Assembly: GCA_038211295.1 (NCBI GenBank)
Contig: JBBQVS010000021.1
Coordinates: 1-49,898 of the forward strand
Length of the DNA: 49,898 nucleotides
Source of the DNA: JBBQVS01 sp038211295
GTDB taxonomy: Bacteria > Chloroflexota > Ktedonobacteria > Ktedonobacterales > Ktedonobacteraceae
Reading direction: 5' to 3'
The notes under the pieces were generated by a model. It was not told the origin of the DNA. It worked only from the letters and a program-made list of their open reading frames with translations, and did no database searches. The position numbers were made by a program, and so were the translations under genes. Below, piece after piece: positions 49,365 through 49,898 of the stretch. Each line of letters opens with the position of its first letter. Positions within the stretch are counted from its first letter, which is position 1.

Positions 49365-49535
49365 ATGAATACACAAGAGTATGTCAATTTACGCTTACAC
49401 AAAACCACGTTGCAAGAGGTGAAAATTGTCGCGGCACTCTCCCATGAGTCCATGATACAGACAATTCAGCGTCTTGTACAACAGGAGAAAGAACGGTTGC
49501 AGAAAGGAGACAAGAGTGAGCAGAAAAGCCTTTAA
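49365..49535 (+). CDS. Ribbon-helix-helix protein associated with TnpB
   Basis: 56 aa. VNLRLHKTTLQEVKIVAALS followed by HESMIQTIQRLVQQE has the strand-helix-helix pattern of RHH DNA-binding proteins, with a basic tail. Its end overlaps the start of tnpB by 20 nt. It may repress tnpB or bind the element end. It is a relative in kind, not a close copy, of the protein at 1-120. Confidence 0.65.
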   Translation: MNTQEYVNLRLHKTTLQEVKIVAALSHESMIQTIQRLVQQEKERLQKGDKSEQKSL

Positions 49536-49898
49536 GTATCGCCTGTCTCCCACACGTAAGCAGCAACAAGCGTTACAATGGACGCTTGACCGATGCCGTG
49601 AACTCTACAACGCTGCGTTACAGGAACGTCGTGATGCGTATAGGATGTGTCACATCAGCTTGAATTACTACGATCAGGCAAACCAACTCTCTGAAATAAA
49701 GGAGATCAGAGAAGAGTATAAGGACATTCATTCGCACGTCTTACAAGACGTACTACGCCGTGTTGAAAAGGGGATGAAAGCGTTCTATCGTCGAGTCAAA
49801 GCAGGTGAGACACCTGGCTACCCACGCTATCAGGGACGTGATCGCTACGACTCGTTTACCTATCCGCAAGGGGGGGACAGTCTTCCCCATGATACCCG
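49516..49898 (+). CDS. tnpB: TnpB (IS200/IS605 family), 3' part beyond the window
   Basis: 127 codons are visible from GTG 49516, with AAAGGAGA upstream. The N-terminus FKYRLSPTRKQQQALQWTLD followed by CRELYNAALQERRDAY is the helix-turn-helix start typical of TnpB/OrfB, and FYRRVKAGETPGYPRY follows as in the family. TnpB is an RNA-guided nuclease that favours retention of its element. The RuvC catalytic residues lie outside the window, so intactness cannot be judged. No tnpA (Y1 transposase) is visible. Confidence 0.88.
   Translation, partial: MSRKAFKYRLSPTRKQQQALQWTLDRCRELYNAALQERRDAYRMCHISLNYYDQANQLSEIKEIREEYKDIHSHVLQDVLRRVEKGMKAFYRRVKAGETPGYPRYQGRDRYDSFTYPQGGDSLPHDT

Noticed and set aside
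1..49898. CRISPR arrays, rRNA and tRNA genes
   Set aside because: No regularly spaced direct repeats, tRNA cloverleaf signatures or rRNA-like conserved blocks were noticed on either strand; a tRNAscan or Infernal run would settle this.

Overview
The window looks like a chromosomal segment of a Gram-positive-type (monoderm) bacterium of moderate G+C. The gene content and the S-box/T-box methionine leader fit Chloroflexota, most likely class Ktedonobacteria; that placement is inferred from gene families and layout, as no rRNA or phylogenetic marker was compared. No rRNA, tRNA or CRISPR array was seen. Both edges cut into IS200/IS605-type TnpB loci: a ribbon-helix-helix (RHH) gene runs off the left edge, and an RHH gene followed by a truncated tnpB runs off the right edge.

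Left part (0.3-12.3 kb): an aldo/keto reductase, a MocR-type regulator/aminotransferase with a DUF5522 protein, a secreted CHAP amidase and a lipoprotein sedolisin. Then comes a minus-strand operon metX-metY-lysC-asd, which makes aspartate semialdehyde and homocysteine. Its leader of about 600 nt holds a complete SAM-I riboswitch with its own terminator, followed by a complete T-box with an AUG (Met) specifier and a second terminator. I regard this serial SAM plus tRNA-Met checkpoint as the most notable feature of the window.

Middle part (12.4-34 kb): a pyrimidine-dimer-glycosylase-like protein, hisS, a CaCA-family antiporter, an MMPL exporter with its TetR repressor (the same 20-bp operator lies at both promoters) and a BON-domain membrane protein. 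The minus-strand division/cell-wall (dcw) cluster follows in the order mraZ-rsmH-ftsL-pbp(ftsI)-orf-ftsW-murG-murC-murB-ftsQ-ftsA-ftsZ. It lacks mraY, murD, murE, murF and ddl. Its promoter region has three 10-bp-spaced MraZ boxes and a small cluster of DnaA-box-like sequences. A near-consensus promoter points the wrong way (antisense) between ftsW and pbp.

Right part (34-49.9 kb): a DUF4332 protein; an A+T-richer two-gene cassette (DUF488 fused to an extra N-terminal domain, plus a partner of unknown function) that looks acquired; an MBL-fold hydrolase; HU; a pyruvate-dehydrogenase-type operon (E1 alpha, E1 beta, E2) followed by a macro-domain protein and methionine aminopeptidase; a dut-dnaJ-like pair on the minus strand; a secreted GH44 glucanase; a small membrane protein with a DedA protein; and an RpoD-type sigma factor. 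Many gene ends carry long, nearly loopless hairpins, several without a clear U-tract.
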